Positions 1-10,244 of a stretch of 64,000 nucleotides of DNA are shown piece after piece. The stretch is from NCBI RefSeq assembly GCF_947497125.1, contig NZ_CANMFI010000007.1:115623-179622 (forward strand), in the 5' to 3' direction. The position numbers were made by a program, and so were the translations under genes. Every line of letters starts with the position of its first letter. Position 1 is the stretch's first letter. Below the pieces are notes generated by a model, which was not told the origin of the DNA, did no database searches, and saw nothing but the letters and a program-made list of their open reading frames with translations. The DNA is from an uncultured Polaribacter sp. (lineage in GTDB: Bacteria; Bacteroidota; Bacteroidia; Flavobacteriales; Flavobacteriaceae).

Positions 1-1227
1 TACCGATGATTCTCCTTTTCGTTCTTCCGAAAGTTTTTCAAAAGGCACAGGTGTTACTTCTATATGAATGTCAATTCTGTCTAACAACGGACCAGAAATT
101 TTACTTAAATAACGTTGCATTTCTTGCGGAGAAGAAGTCATGGGCGAGTTAGGGTCGTTAAAAAAACCACTCGGACTCGGATTCATACTTGCCACCAACA
201 TAAAACTACAAGGGTAAGTTACCGTAAATTTTGCACGCGAAATGGTAACATCTCTATCTTCTAATGGCTGACGCATAACCTCTAAAACTTCTCGCTTAAA
301 TTCGGGCAATTCATCTAAAAATAAAACACCATTATGAGACAAAGAAATTTCGCCAGGTCTTGGATATTGTCCGCCGCCCACCAGAGCAACATTTGATATG
401 GTATGATGAGGTGAACGAAATGGTCGCTGATAAAGCAACCCCTCTTTTTTAGTTTTACCAACCACAGAATGAATTTTTGTGGTTTCTAAAGCCTCGTGTA
501 ACGTCATTGGTGGTAAAATAGAGGGTAATCTTTTGGCTAGCATGGTTTTTCCAGATCCTGGAGGACCAATTAAAATAATATTATGGCCGCCAGCTGCAGC
601 AATCTCCATACATCGTTTTATAGATTCTTGTCCTTTTACATCAGAAAAATCAAACTCAGGGAAATCGATATTTTTATAAAATTCTGCTCTTGTATCAACA
701 ATGGTAGGTTCAATCTTTTTATCATTATTAAAATGATTGATTACCTCTAGTATGTTTTCTGCGCCTAAAACCTCTAAATTATCTACAATAGCCGCTTCTT
801 TTGCATTTTCTTTAGGTAAAATTAAATGTTTAAATCCTTCTTCTCTTGCTTTTATGGCTATTGGTAAAGCACCTCTTATGGGTTGCAAACTTCCGTCTAA
901 AGAAAGCTCTCCCATAATAATATAGTAATTTATATTTTCTGATTGTATTTGATTTGATGCTGCCAAAATTCCTACAGCCAGAGTTAAATCATAGGCAGCA
1001 CCTTCTTTTCTAATATCGGCAGGCGCCATATTAATAATGATTTTTTTACCTGGCAGTTTGTAGTTGTTATTATTTAAAGCCGCCGAAATTCGATAAGAAC
1101 TTTCACTTACCGCCTTGTCTGGCAAGCCTACTAAATGATACCCAATTCCTTTATCAATATTTACTTCAACAGTAATTGTGGTTGCTTCAATACCAAAAAC
1201 TGCTGATCCATAGACTTTTGTAAGCAT
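1..1227 (-). CDS. YifB/ComM family Mg-chelatase-like AAA+ ATPase (C-terminal part outside the window)
   Basis: Reading the minus strand from the ATG at 1227-1225 gives 409 residues that run off the left edge; family members are about 510 residues, so roughly the last 100 are missing. The start [15 protein letters not shown] is typical of the family. An N-terminal Lon-protease-like fold (about 1-170) is followed by a Mg-chelatase AAA+ domain with Walker A GPPGSGKT (near 544-570) and the Walker B stretch [10 protein letters not shown]. In Gram-negative bacteria ComM is a hexameric helicase that promotes branch migration during natural transformation; the role here is inferred from the family. 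The gene is the last minus-strand gene seen, downstream of ppc and separated from it by a strong terminator, so it needs its own promoter; GAAATTTA at 1248-1255 is a one-mismatch -7 box on the minus strand. Confidence 0.93.
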   Translation of the reverse strand, partial: MLTKVYGSAVFGIEATTITVEVNIDKGIGYHLVGLPDKAVSESSYRISAALNNNNYKLPGKKIIINMAPADIRKEGAAYDLTLAVGILAASNQIQSENINYYIIMGELSLDGSLQPIRGALPIAIKAREEGFKHLILPKENAKEAAIVDNLEVLGAENILEVINHFNNDKKIEPTIVDTRAEFYKNIDFPEFDFSDVKGQESIKRCMEIAAAGGHNIILIGPPGSGKTMLAKRLPSILPPMTLHEALETTKIHSVVGKTKKEGLLYQRPFRSPHHTISNVALVGGGQYPRPGEISLSHNGVLFLDELPEFKREVLEVMRQPLEDRDVTISRAKFTVTYPCSFMLVASMNPSPSGFFNDPNSPMTSSPQEMQRYLSKISGPLLDRIDIHIEVTPVPFEKLSEERKGESSV

Positions 1228-1261
1228 CTTTTTTCTTTAAATGTAGAGAAATTTAAGGCAT

Positions 1262-1294
1262 AAAAAAAATGCAATCAAATTAATGATTGCATTT
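1262..1294 (-). terminator. Intrinsic terminator of ppc
   Basis: Inverted repeat with arms 1268-1277 and 1284-1293 (AATGCAATCA and TGATTGCATT) and a 6-base loop. On the minus strand it is followed by eight T, just beyond the ppc stop codon. Confidence 0.85.
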
Positions 1295-1315
1295 CGAATA
1301 CTTTTTATAGAAATA

Positions 1316-3895
1316 TTAGGCTGAGTTTCTACTGGCGTTAATGTTACCAAATAAAGAACGCATTACCATTTTTTCGTACACTTCTATCTCCTCTAAATTA
1401 CCCTTAGATTTTTGAAGTTCTTGTATCTTTTTTAATGCAAACTGCTGTATCGTTAATAAAGGTAATACTATTTGCTCTCTCATTTCTATAGAGGCTTTTC
1501 CTGCCGGAAAGTTTTCCATCAATTCTTTATGTCCTGTTAGTTTTAAAAGCAGTCTTTTAGAAGTTTCGTACTCTTTAAAAATTACTTTCCAAAATTCACC
1601 AAATTCTTCGTCATCGGCCATATAAGCAGTTAAGCCAAAGAAAGATTTTGTTAAACTCATCATACTGTTTTCTAACAAGGTTCTAAAAAAGTCTGAGGTA
1701 TTGTAGAATTCAATAATTTCATCAAATCTACCTTCGTCTTCATACTTTTTTAAGGCAGTTCCTAGTCCGAAGAAACCAGGTACATTTTGTTTTAACTGGC
1801 TCCAACTACCTACAAACGGAATGGCTCTAAGAGCAGAAAAATCTAGTGTATCTGAGTTTGATCTTTTACTAGGTCTACTACCAATATTGGTTTTAGCATA
1901 GTATTTTAGAGTACTCATTTTTTCTAAGTACGGTAAAAATTTAGGATGATTTTTAAAGTCTACATAGGTTTGGTAGCTTGTTGCTGCCATATCTTCTATC
2001 AACTTTCTATGATCGTTATTTAATTGATCTTTGGTAAAAACATCATTTTTAATACCAGAACTTATCAATTGTTCTAAATTGTATTGTGATGAGTTTAAGG
2101 TACCAAAATTAGAACTAATAGTTTGCCCTTGTATGGTTAATTGAATTTCTTTATCTTCAATTGTTGGCCCTAAAGAAGCATAAAATTGATGTGTTTTTCC
2201 GCCACCTCTTGCTGGTGGCCCACCACGTCCATCAAAGAAAATTACTTCAATATCAAATTCTCTAGATACTTTTGTAAGCGCTTCTTTTGCTTTAAAAATT
2301 CCCCAATTTGCCATTAAATAACCGCCATCTTTTGTTCCGTCAGAAAAACCTAACATAATGGTTTGTTTGTCTTTTCTATTTGCAACATGTTTTCTGTAAA
2401 CAGCATTCGAATACAAAGTTCTCATTACATTTTCTGCATTTTCTAAATCTTCTACAGTTTCAAAAAGCGGAATTACATCTACCGGTAATTCATCTTTAAA
2501 ACCACATAAGTTTAGCATTGCAAAGGTTTGCATTACATTTAACGCTGTTTGATTGTTACTAATAATATATCTATTTGCACCTCTTTCACCATTTCTTTGC
2601 TGAATTTGTTTTAATGCGTAAATAGATTCTATCGTTTTTATTGAGGTTTCATCAGATAGCAATTTCGGGTCTATATTTCCTTTAATAGTTGCTAAAACAG
2701 CTACTTGTTCTTCTTGCGAAAGCGTTAGGTAGTTTTCAGGAAAAGTAGTGTCTCCAATTTTCTGTAAATCTTCTACAATTTTTGTAAAAGCCTCGTGGTG
2801 TGCTCGACTGTCTTGTCTAATGTCTAAAGTAGCAAAATGAAAGCCAAAAATTCTAACTTTATTAATTACATCATTTAACTCTTCAATAAATAAAGATTGA
2901 TGTTTGTTTTCAATAATTTCTCTTGCAGCATACAATTCTTCTAAAAGAATTTTCTGAGAAAAGTTTACTTTGTCATAGGTTCTAACTACATGTTTATAGA
3001 GTCTTTTTTCTACTTTTGCTAAAATATCTTGAACCCCATCAAAAGTAAAACGTCTTTTTAAACGTCTAATGTCTCTGTAATAACTTCTTAAGATAGTTTG
3101 GCGCAATCTTTCTGCAACATCTAAAGTAATTTTGGTGGTAACAAAAGGGTTTCCGTCTCTGTCTCCGCCTGGCCAAAAACCTAAATCTATCACTTCATTT
3201 TCAATCGGTTTTCCGTCATAAATATGATGCTGAATATAGTTGTATATTTTAGGTACAGAGTGATAAAATACATGCTCTAAATACCAAATTAAGCTAACCG
3301 CTTCATCAAAAGGAGTTGGTTTTTCTTTTTTATAAAAAGGAGTTTTACCTAGTTGAGCTAATAATTTCTTTATTAAAAGCAGGTCGTCATTTTGTATTGC
3401 CTTGTCTAAATCGGTTATAATACCTAAAACAGAACCAGGATAAAATTGCGTTGGATGCGCTGTTAACACAATACGAACCTTAAAATCTTCTAAATGAGCT
3501 TTTAATTCATCTTTTTTATTATTTAAAAAAGCCGATTCTTTAGAGTTTCTAAGCGTACCAATACCATCCATATTATTTACCACAGAAAAGGCAGCATCTT
3601 CAATAGCATCAAACAGTACAACTTGTCTTTCTATAAATTGTATAAAAAGAAACAGTAGGTCTCTTTTTTCTTTTTCAGTCGGATTTTCGTGATATTTTTT
3701 AAAAAAATAATCAATAATTTCAGTCGGATTTTTACCTAATTTAAAACCTTCATTACAAACTTTGTGTAAAAGAGGCAGCAAAACGCCGGTATCGTCTATA
3801 GTATCAAAAGGAAGTGTTGTAAAAACACTATTGTAAATTTGATATTTAGAGAGTACATTTTCATTAAATCGATCTAGCTTCGGTAGTGTGTTCAT
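1316..3895 (-). CDS. ppc: Phosphoenolpyruvate carboxylase
   Basis: Carboxylates PEP to oxaloacetate, an anaplerotic cytosolic reaction that feeds the TCA cycle. The 859-residue length fits the family. The catalytic histidine lies in TAHPTQ (H147), the PEP/metal region reads PGGDRDGNP (near 245), LGFSDGTKDGGYL is near 515 and the mobile glycine loop FFDGRGGPPARGGG is near 555. Compared with the enterobacterial loop (FHGRGGSIGRGG) this one carries extra prolines, and the usual C-terminal RNTG is RNSA, so the variant is of the Bacteroidetes type. The ATG start is followed directly by conserved sequence. The gene is monocistronic with its own terminator. No good -7 box was found in the 174 bases upstream. 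Confidence 0.96.
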   Translation of the reverse strand: MNTLPKLDRFNENVLSKYQIYNSVFTTLPFDTIDDTGVLLPLLHKVCNEGFKLGKNPTEIIDYFFKKYHENPTEKEKRDLLFLFIQFIERQVVLFDAIEDAAFSVVNNMDGIGTLRNSKESAFLNNKKDELKAHLEDFKVRIVLTAHPTQFYPGSVLGIITDLDKAIQNDDLLLIKKLLAQLGKTPFYKKEKPTPFDEAVSLIWYLEHVFYHSVPKIYNYIQHHIYDGKPIENEVIDLGFWPGGDRDGNPFVTTKITLDVAERLRQTILRSYYRDIRRLKRRFTFDGVQDILAKVEKRLYKHVVRTYDKVNFSQKILLEELYAAREIIENKHQSLFIEELNDVINKVRIFGFHFATLDIRQDSRAHHEAFTKIVEDLQKIGDTTFPENYLTLSQEEQVAVLATIKGNIDPKLLSDETSIKTIESIYALKQIQQRNGERGANRYIISNNQTALNVMQTFAMLNLCGFKDELPVDVIPLFETVEDLENAENVMRTLYSNAVYRKHVANRKDKQTIMLGFSDGTKDGGYLMANWGIFKAKEALTKVSREFDIEVIFFDGRGGPPARGGGKTHQFYASLGPTIEDKEIQLTIQGQTISSNFGTLNSSQYNLEQLISSGIKNDVFTKDQLNNDHRKLIEDMAATSYQTYVDFKNHPKFLPYLEKMSTLKYYAKTNIGSRPSKRSNSDTLDFSALRAIPFVGSWSQLKQNVPGFFGLGTALKKYEDEGRFDEIIEFYNTSDFFRTLLENSMMSLTKSFFGLTAYMADDEEFGEFWKVIFKEYETSKRLLLKLTGHKELMENFPAGKASIEMREQIVLPLLTIQQFALKKIQELQKSKGNLEEIEVYEKMVMRSLFGNINASRNSA

Positions 3896-4069
3896 CTGTT
3901 GATATTTTCAGCTATAAAACTACAAAAAAGGGCAATTATAATGCTTACATTATTGTAAATAATTCCTAATTTATTTACGAAAACGATATAAATAACAAGT
4001 TTTATTAATTAAATGTTTAAAATTTAAGTCACTTTGTTGATTTTGTTTTTATTTAAACAAGTAAAAATG

Positions 4070-5365
4070 TTAAAAAGATATTTTAAGAATTTCTGAAGTG
4101 TTTTTAGTAGCAGAAAATCGACGATCTGCCCGATGATTTATCACCCAAATAATGTCATTGTTATTGTTACAAAGTAGCCAGATATTTTCTTTTTCTAAAA
4201 GTGGTATTTTTTTATCTTTAAAGTACTTACTTACCTTCTTTTTTCCTGTCATTCCTGTAGGATAGAAAAAATCTCCATGTTCCCATTTTCTAATTGATAA
4301 AGGAAAACTTAACATCTCTTTGTCTACATAAATAGTTTCTAAAGTATTTGCAGTAGTTTTTAAAACTTGTTTAAGGTTTAAAGAAATTGGATGTGTAATT
4401 TTTGTGTCTTTCTCTGTAATAAAATAACGTGTTATTTCATCTTTAGAAACTTCTTTTTTTTGAAGTAATAAAAAGTTTCTGTCTTTTAAGAGTACATGTG
4501 TTTCCGAATAAATTTTTTTACCAGATTGAGCAGAAAGTAGCTTTAAAAGCACATTCCAATCTGTAAAGTTAAAATCTTTTAAAAGTTCGTATAAGTATGC
4601 TTTTGGGTTTGATAATGCTAAGATTTTAGTAATATCAATCTTTAAAATTGCATTTTCTTTGGTAGTTGTTTTTAAAGAAACAGTTTCAATATGGTCTTCA
4701 ATAATTTGTTTACTTCCTTTTAAGTGAGAAATTGTTTTGGTAAAATTCTCTAAAAATGAAGGGTTAATTTCCTTTAAAACAGGTGCAATTTTAAGCCTTA
4801 TTTTATTTCGGATGTATTTTGTTGTTGCGTTGCTTTTATCTTCTCGCCAAGAGAGTTTATTTGTGGTTGCATAGTCTAGAATTTCTTGTCTAGAAAACGG
4901 CAATAAAGGGCGCACAATATTGTTGTTAATTGCTGGAATACCCGTTAAACCTTCTAAGCCACTACCGCGAGATAAATTGATAAGAAAAGTTTCTAAGTTG
5001 TCATCTGCATGGTGTGCGGTTAAAACAAAATCAAAAGTGTTTTTTTGCATTAGTTCTTTAAACCACTGGTATCTTAGATCTCTTGCTAAAACTTGTATAG
5101 ACCCTTTTTCTGAAATATTAAAAGACTTTGTAAATGTTTTAATATTTAAATTGTTACCTAAATTTATAACAAATTGCTCGTCTAAATCACTGTCTTTTTC
5201 GCGTAAATTAAAATTACAATGTGCTATTGATACAGAAAATTTTAAACAGTGTAATAGGTGTGTTAAAACAACAGAATCTATTCCGCCAGAGACAGCAATT
5301 AATAGTTTTTTACCTTCTAAAAGAGGTAGGTTTTTTTGTATATGTTGTGCTAGATTATGCAGCAT
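4070..5365 (-). CDS. tilS: tRNA(Ile)-lysidine synthase TilS
   Basis: Converts C34 of the tRNA-Ile CAU anticodon to lysidine with ATP and lysine, so that the tRNA reads AUA; this function is essential. The PP-loop SGGIDS lies at residues 26-31, followed by the N-type ATP pyrophosphatase domain (LTAHHADDNLETFL near 118) and the TilS C-terminal substrate-binding domain (KWEHGDFFYPTGMTGKKKVS near 355). At 431 residues it has the normal length. It starts 7 bases after the stop of the small gene upstream on the minus strand, so the two are probably cotranscribed. Confidence 0.95.
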   Translation of the reverse strand: MLHNLAQHIQKNLPLLEGKKLLIAVSGGIDSVVLTHLLHCLKFSVSIAHCNFNLREKDSDLDEQFVINLGNNLNIKTFTKSFNISEKGSIQVLARDLRYQWFKELMQKNTFDFVLTAHHADDNLETFLINLSRGSGLEGLTGIPAINNNIVRPLLPFSRQEILDYATTNKLSWREDKSNATTKYIRNKIRLKIAPVLKEINPSFLENFTKTISHLKGSKQIIEDHIETVSLKTTTKENAILKIDITKILALSNPKAYLYELLKDFNFTDWNVLLKLLSAQSGKKIYSETHVLLKDRNFLLLQKKEVSKDEITRYFITEKDTKITHPISLNLKQVLKTTANTLETIYVDKEMLSFPLSIRKWEHGDFFYPTGMTGKKKVSKYFKDKKIPLLEKENIWLLCNNNNDIIWVINHRADRRFSATKNTSEILKISF

Positions 5366-5372
5366 TTTTTGG

Positions 5373-5609
5373 TTAAAGTTGTTTTTTTAACCAAGTGCGC
5401 AGTTCTTTTCTTAGCGTAACTTCGGGTTTGGGTAGTGGTATCGTTTTTCCGAACTGTTTACTTCTATTAAATTTAGAAAAATTAATTTTTAGTTGTTTCC
5501 ATTGTTCGGGATATAACTTTAAAAAAGCATGAAACATATTTTGTTCTGTTGGCTTTTCTGTGAGTTGTTCGAATGTTTTTTTAAAAAGTTTGTCTTGATC
5601 TAAAATCAT
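5373..5609 (-). CDS. Conserved small protein of unknown function upstream of tilS
   Basis: A 78-residue, lysine-rich, soluble protein without signal peptide or membrane segment. It begins MILDQDKLFKKTFEQL and ends in a basic helix (RTWLKKQL). I do not recognise a named domain. Support for a real gene: its ATG lies about 50 bases downstream of a good minus-strand -7 box (TATCTTTG, 5660-5667), and tilS starts 7 bases after its stop, so it is the first gene of a two-gene operon. The high share of charged residues and the predicted helices could suit a nucleic-acid-binding or adaptor role, but that is only a guess. Confidence 0.75.
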   Translation of the reverse strand: MILDQDKLFKKTFEQLTEKPTEQNMFHAFLKLYPEQWKQLKINFSKFNRSKQFGKTIPLPKPEVTLRKELRTWLKKQL

Positions 5610-5659
5610 CTTTTAAAATAAGGTTCAATTCCTTTTTTACATAAGGATCAAAGTAAAAT

Positions 5660-5667
5660 CAAAGATA
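5660..5667 (-). promoter_or_regulatory. Predicted -7 box for the small gene and tilS
   Basis: The plus strand reads CAAAGATA, which is TATCTTTG on the minus strand, a full match to the Bacteroidetes TAnnTTTG box. No clear -33 element was seen at the usual distance. Confidence 0.45.
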
Positions 5668-5731
5668 TGAAAACAAAATAACACCCATTCACTTTCGTGA
5701 CTTTTTATAAAAATTTAAAGCTATTTTTTCT

Positions 5732-5739
5732 TAAATTCG
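5732..5739 (+). promoter_or_regulatory. Possible -7 box for the AddA-like helicase gene
   Basis: TAAATTCG differs by one base from TAnnTTTG and lies 25 bases before the GTG start. Confidence 0.3.
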
Positions 5740-5764
5740 TAGCATTCATTTTTAAAATAAGAAC

Positions 5765-8700
5765 GTGGCTGAAACATCTACTTTTCAAGTTTACAATGCC
5801 TCTGCAGGCAGTGGTAAAACGTTTACCTTAGTTAAAGAATACTTAAAGGTGTTGTTGGCATCTGAAGATCTTTTTTTGTTTCAGAAAATCTTAGCAATTA
5901 CATTTACAAACAAAGCTGCTGCAGAAATGAAAGAGCGTGTAATGCTTAATTTAGAAGAGTTTGCTTCTGGAGAAAACAATGCTCTTTTACCTATAATTTT
6001 AAAGGAAATAGAAATAGATAAATCGCTTGTTAAGGTTAGAAGTCAGAAAATTTTAGAGGCAATTTTACAAAATTATTCCGCTTTTTCTATTACAACAATT
6101 GATAGCTTTACACATAAAATAATTAAAAATTTTGCATTCGATTTAGGGTTGTCTTTAAATTTTGAAGTAGAAATGGATGCTGTTTCTCTTTTAAATGAAG
6201 CGGTAGATGTTTTGATTTCTAAAATTGGTACCGATACAAAATTAACCAATTTATTAATTGCTTATTCGTTAGATAAAACAGATGATGATACTTCTTGGGA
6301 TATTTCTAATGATTTAAGCGAATTTGCTCGGCTTTTATTAAACGAAGAAGATGCCCTTCGATTTAAAAATTTATCTGATAAAAAATTAGAAGATTTTACA
6401 CAATTAAAAACAACCTTACAAAATCAGCAAAAAGAACATTTAAAAGCATTGACAGAAATAGGTGCTTTAGGTTCAAAACTTGTTGATGAGGCAGGTTTAG
6501 ATTACAAAGATTTTTACTATTCATTATTGCCTAAACATTTTAGTTCTTTAGCATCAAACCCAGAAAAAACCAAGTTTTTCGAAGATAATAAGCTAAAGGA
6601 AAGGCTAGAAGAAGGAGTATATTATTCTAAAAACAAACCAGATAGCACAAAGGCTGCTATAGAGAGTATTGTGCCTCAATTACTTGATTTGTATTATAAA
6701 TCAGAATCTTTTTATCAGTTTTTTATTTTAAATAGATTGGCTTTAAAAAGTATGACTCCTTTATCTGTTTTAAATCATATAAATGGAGAGTTAACACAAA
6801 TAAAAGAAGATAATAACATTCGTTTAAATGCAGAATTTAACCAGCTAATATCAGATCATATAAAAGACCAGCCAGCGCCTTTTATCTATGAAAGAATAGG
6901 GCAGCGTTTTCAATATTATTTTATTGATGAAATGCAAGATACTTCGCTTTTACAGTGGCAAAACTTAATTCCGTTAATTACCAATGCATTGGCGCAAGAA
7001 AACAGTAACTTATTATTAGTAGGCGATGGTAAACAGGCAATTTACAGATGGCGCGGAGGTAAGGCCGAGCAATTTATCGGACTTGGTGCCGGCTCTGATA
7101 ATCCTTTTCAGGTTCAAAAAACAATCAAAAGTCTAGAAACAAATTACAGAAGTTTTTCTGAGATTATTAAGTTTAACAATTCCTTTTTTCAGCATGCAGC
7201 CGCATTTTTACAAAACAAGTCATATAGTAATTTATTTTTAGAGGGTAATAAGCAGTTAGAGAACGATCGTAAAGGAGGGTTTGTTTCTTTATCTTTCTTA
7301 GAAAAAGAAGAAGATAAGGAAATAGAAAAACAAAAGTATCCAAAGAAAGTATTCGAAAAGATAGTTGCCTTGCAAGAACGCTTTTCATTAAACGAAATTT
7401 GTGTTTTAACACGAACCAGAAAAAGTGGTGTGTTGGTGGCAAATTACTTATCAGAAAACGGAATTGCTATTGTATCATCAGAAACATTATTACTTCAAAA
7501 TAGTGCTAAAGTTTCATTTATTATAAACGTTTTAAGTGTTTTAGAGAATCCGAATGACGAAGAAACACGCTTCGAAATGCTGTATTTTTTACAAGAGCAT
7601 TTAGGGGTGTCATTAACCAAACATCAATTTTTTAATGCTTTTTCGAAGGTAGATTTTCAGCCTCTTTTAAAGGACTTACAGCAATATGACGTAACCTTTA
7701 ATATAAGTGCTTATTTTGAGATGCCTTTTTACGAAAAAATTGAAGAAATTATTAGAGGTTTTCGATTAACTAATTCTTCGGATGCTTATCTCCAGTTTTT
7801 TTTAGATGTTGTTTTAGAGCAGCAAAGAAAAGGAACCGATGTAAGTGCTTTTTTAGATTTTTGGAATCTTAAAAAAGAACAACTAAGTATTGTTGCTCCG
7901 CAAAGTGCCAATGCCGTTCAAATTATGACGGTTCATAAATCAAAGGGACTAGAGTTTCCGGTTGTTATTTTTCCGTTTGATGTAGATATTTATGGTCAAG
8001 TAAAACCAAAATCTTGGTTAGATGAATTACCTACCACTTACAATGGTTTTAAAGAGTTGTTGTTGGCAAACGGAAAAGATTTAAGTAGGGTTAATCATAG
8101 AGGGTTAGAAATTTACAACCAACAAAGAGAGGCATTAGAATTAGATAATTTTAATCTTTTATACGTAACCTTAACTAGAGCGGTAGAAGAGTTACATGTA
8201 ATTACAGAAAAAAGACTTAATGTTAAAGGTGTAGAGAATACTAATTATTATTCAGGTATTTTTATCAATTACCTTAAAGAAAAAAATCTTTGGAATGATG
8301 CTCGATTAACATATACTTTTGGTAATGAAAATCGAAATCGTGTTATAAAATCCGAAGCTATAACAGCAGAGGTGCATTCTAAATTTTTATCATCACCATG
8401 GCAGCAGCACAATATTGTTTTGTTAGCAGGTGCTTCTAAACTATGGAACACGGACCAAGGAGCAGCCATAGATTTCGGAAATTTATTGCATGCTATTTTT
8501 GCTAAAATAGAAACCAAAAATGATATTAAAAATTCTGTTAGGCAATATTATGAGCAAGGAGTGTTAACTAAAGATCAAGCAGCTTTTATTGAAAAAAGTG
8601 TTTTTAATGTGGTTACTCATAAAGATTTGGCGTCTTATTATTCTAGTAGTACAAAAACTTTAAATGAAAGAGAAATTTTAACAGAAGACCATCAGGTTAT

Positions 8701-8890
8701 AATTCCAGATCGATTGGTTTTTACTTCTAGCGATACTGTTGTTATCATAGATTATAAAACAGGCTTGCCTTCAAAGGAACACCATCAGCAATTATTAAAA
8801 TATGAAAGAGCTATAAACACCATTGGTTATAGGGTAGACAAAAAGCTACTAGTTTATATTAATAACGAGATTGATGTGGTTGCAGTATAA
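5765..8890 (+). CDS. UvrD/AddA/RecB-like ATP-dependent helicase-nuclease
   Basis: A 1041-residue SF1 helicase fused to a C-terminal nuclease, as in AddA/RecB enzymes that process double-strand DNA ends. Walker A NASAGSGKT is at residues 11-19, followed by ITFTNKAAAEMKERV; the Walker B region FIDEMQDTS is near 385, then GDGKQAIYRWRGG, TNYRS, TVHKSKGLEFPVV near 725 and the motif VI region VTLTRAVEELH near 801. The nuclease motifs are GNLLHAIFAKIE (near 908), PDRLVF and IDYKTG (near 996). Translation must begin at the GTG at 5765 because Walker A follows ten residues later. An AddB-like partner is normally needed and none lies in the window. kbl follows after 47 bases and may be cotranscribed. 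Confidence 0.9.
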   Translation: MAETSTFQVYNASAGSGKTFTLVKEYLKVLLASEDLFLFQKILAITFTNKAAAEMKERVMLNLEEFASGENNALLPIILKEIEIDKSLVKVRSQKILEAILQNYSAFSITTIDSFTHKIIKNFAFDLGLSLNFEVEMDAVSLLNEAVDVLISKIGTDTKLTNLLIAYSLDKTDDDTSWDISNDLSEFARLLLNEEDALRFKNLSDKKLEDFTQLKTTLQNQQKEHLKALTEIGALGSKLVDEAGLDYKDFYYSLLPKHFSSLASNPEKTKFFEDNKLKERLEEGVYYSKNKPDSTKAAIESIVPQLLDLYYKSESFYQFFILNRLALKSMTPLSVLNHINGELTQIKEDNNIRLNAEFNQLISDHIKDQPAPFIYERIGQRFQYYFIDEMQDTSLLQWQNLIPLITNALAQENSNLLLVGDGKQAIYRWRGGKAEQFIGLGAGSDNPFQVQKTIKSLETNYRSFSEIIKFNNSFFQHAAAFLQNKSYSNLFLEGNKQLENDRKGGFVSLSFLEKEEDKEIEKQKYPKKVFEKIVALQERFSLNEICVLTRTRKSGVLVANYLSENGIAIVSSETLLLQNSAKVSFIINVLSVLENPNDEETRFEMLYFLQEHLGVSLTKHQFFNAFSKVDFQPLLKDLQQYDVTFNISAYFEMPFYEKIEEIIRGFRLTNSSDAYLQFFLDVVLEQQRKGTDVSAFLDFWNLKKEQLSIVAPQSANAVQIMTVHKSKGLEFPVVIFPFDVDIYGQVKPKSWLDELPTTYNGFKELLLANGKDLSRVNHRGLEIYNQQREALELDNFNLLYVTLTRAVEELHVITEKRLNVKGVENTNYYSGIFINYLKEKNLWNDARLTYTFGNENRNRVIKSEAITAEVHSKFLSSPWQQHNIVLLAGASKLWNTDQGAAIDFGNLLHAIFAKIETKNDIKNSVRQYYEQGVLTKDQAAFIEKSVFNVVTHKDLASYYSSSTKTLNEREILTEDHQVIIPDRLVFTSSDTVVIIDYKTGLPSKEHHQQLLKYERAINTIGYRVDKKLLVYINNEIDVVAV

Positions 8891-8937
8891 TCAAAAAAAA
8901 TAATCTTTGTAACTTTACATTTTTAAATTCATAAAAA

Positions 8938-10131
8938 ATGTACGGTAAAATTAAAGATACTTTAAAAAACGAAATTCAAGATTTAAAAGACGCAGGCTTA
9001 TTTAAGTCAGAGCGAATTATAACTTCATTTCAAGACGCAACAATAAAAATAAGTACAGGAGAAGAGGTGCTTAATTTTTGTAGTAACAATTATTTAGGTT
9101 TGTCTAATCATCCTGCAGTTATTCAGGCAGCAAAAGATACTTTAGATACTCACGGATTCGGTATGTCGTCTGTGCGTTTTATTTGCGGTACACAAGATAT
9201 TCACAAATCATTAGAAAAAAAGATTGCAGATTTTTATACCACAGAAGACACTATTCTTTATGCTGCAGCTTTTGATGCCAACGGTGGTGTTTTCGAGCCT
9301 TTATTGACTGCTGAAGATGCTATTATTTCAGATAGTTTAAATCATGCTTCTATAATAGACGGAGTTCGCTTGTGTAAAGCAGCGCGTTATCGTTATGATA
9401 ATAATGACATGGTTTCTTTAGAAAACCAGCTCAAAGAAGCAAATAAAAAAGAACATCGTTTTAAAATAATAGTAACAGATGGTGTTTTTTCTATGGATGG
9501 TATTGTGGCAAAGCTAGATGAAATTTGTGATTTAGCCGATAAATATAATGCTTTAGTGATGGTAGATGAATGCCATGCGACTGGTTTTATTGGAAAAACA
9601 GGTAGAGGTACCGTTGAATTGAAAAATGTAATGGATCGGGTAGATATTGTTACCGGTACTTTAGGCAAGGCTTTGGGTGGTGCCATGGGAGGTTATACAA
9701 CAGGCAAAAAAGAAATTATAGAGTTATTAAGACAACGATCTAGACCTTATCTGTTTTCAAACTCTTTAGCTCCAGCAATTGTTGGCGCTTCATTAAAAGT
9801 GTTTGATTTAATTACAGAAAACACCTCTTTAAGAGATAGGTTAGAAGAGAATACTAATTATTTTAGATTAGAAATGGAAAAAGCAGGGTTCGATTTAGTG
9901 GGTGCAGATGCTGCCATTGTTCCGGTTATGTTATATGACGCAAAACTATCTCAAATAATGGCTAATAAATTGTTAGAAAAAGGGATTTATGTGATAGGGT
10001 TCTTTTTTCCGGTTGTGCCAAAGGGCAAAGCTAGGATACGAGTTCAGTTATCTGCAGCCCATACAAAAAAACATTTAGATGCTGCAATTGCTGCATTTAT
10101 AGCTGTAGGTAAAGAGTTAAACGTTATTTAG
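8938..10131 (+). CDS. kbl: Glycine C-acetyltransferase (2-amino-3-ketobutyrate CoA ligase)
   Basis: A PLP enzyme that cleaves 2-amino-3-oxobutyrate with CoA to glycine and acetyl-CoA, the second step of threonine breakdown via threonine dehydrogenase. The 397 residues match the family. [16 protein letters not shown] (near 210) holds the PLP-binding aspartate and histidine, and [14 protein letters not shown] (near 239-252) holds the Schiff-base lysine. Related alpha-oxoamine synthases (BioF, HemA, Spt) share the fold, but [11 protein letters not shown] and [10 protein letters not shown] favour Kbl. AATCTTTG at 8902-8909 is a one-mismatch -7 box and could give this gene its own promoter. No threonine dehydrogenase gene lies in the window. 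Confidence 0.93.
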   Translation: MYGKIKDTLKNEIQDLKDAGLFKSERIITSFQDATIKISTGEEVLNFCSNNYLGLSNHPAVIQAAKDTLDTHGFGMSSVRFICGTQDIHKSLEKKIADFYTTEDTILYAAAFDANGGVFEPLLTAEDAIISDSLNHASIIDGVRLCKAARYRYDNNDMVSLENQLKEANKKEHRFKIIVTDGVFSMDGIVAKLDEICDLADKYNALVMVDECHATGFIGKTGRGTVELKNVMDRVDIVTGTLGKALGGAMGGYTTGKKEIIELLRQRSRPYLFSNSLAPAIVGASLKVFDLITENTSLRDRLEENTNYFRLEMEKAGFDLVGADAAIVPVMLYDAKLSQIMANKLLEKGIYVIGFFFPVVPKGKARIRVQLSAAHTKKHLDAAIAAFIAVGKELNVI

Positions 10132-10172
10132 AAATATTAAAAATACTTTTTTTTATGAATTTTTTTCATTTT

Positions 10173-10180
10173 TATCTTTG
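10173..10180 (+). promoter_or_regulatory. Predicted -7 box for the OmpA-family gene
   Basis: TATCTTTG is a full match to TAnnTTTG, 65 bases before the ATG; the region about 20 bases upstream is T-rich but has no clean TTG. Confidence 0.5.
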
Positions 10181-10244
10181 TAGATACATTTTAAGAGTTT
10201 ACTTTTGTCTATTATAAAAAAGAATTTAATTTAAAAATTTGATA

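Noticed and set aside
4920..5390. 156-residue plus-strand frame opposite tilS
   Set aside because: tilS is clearly real on the minus strand over its whole length; this frame has no recognisable features.
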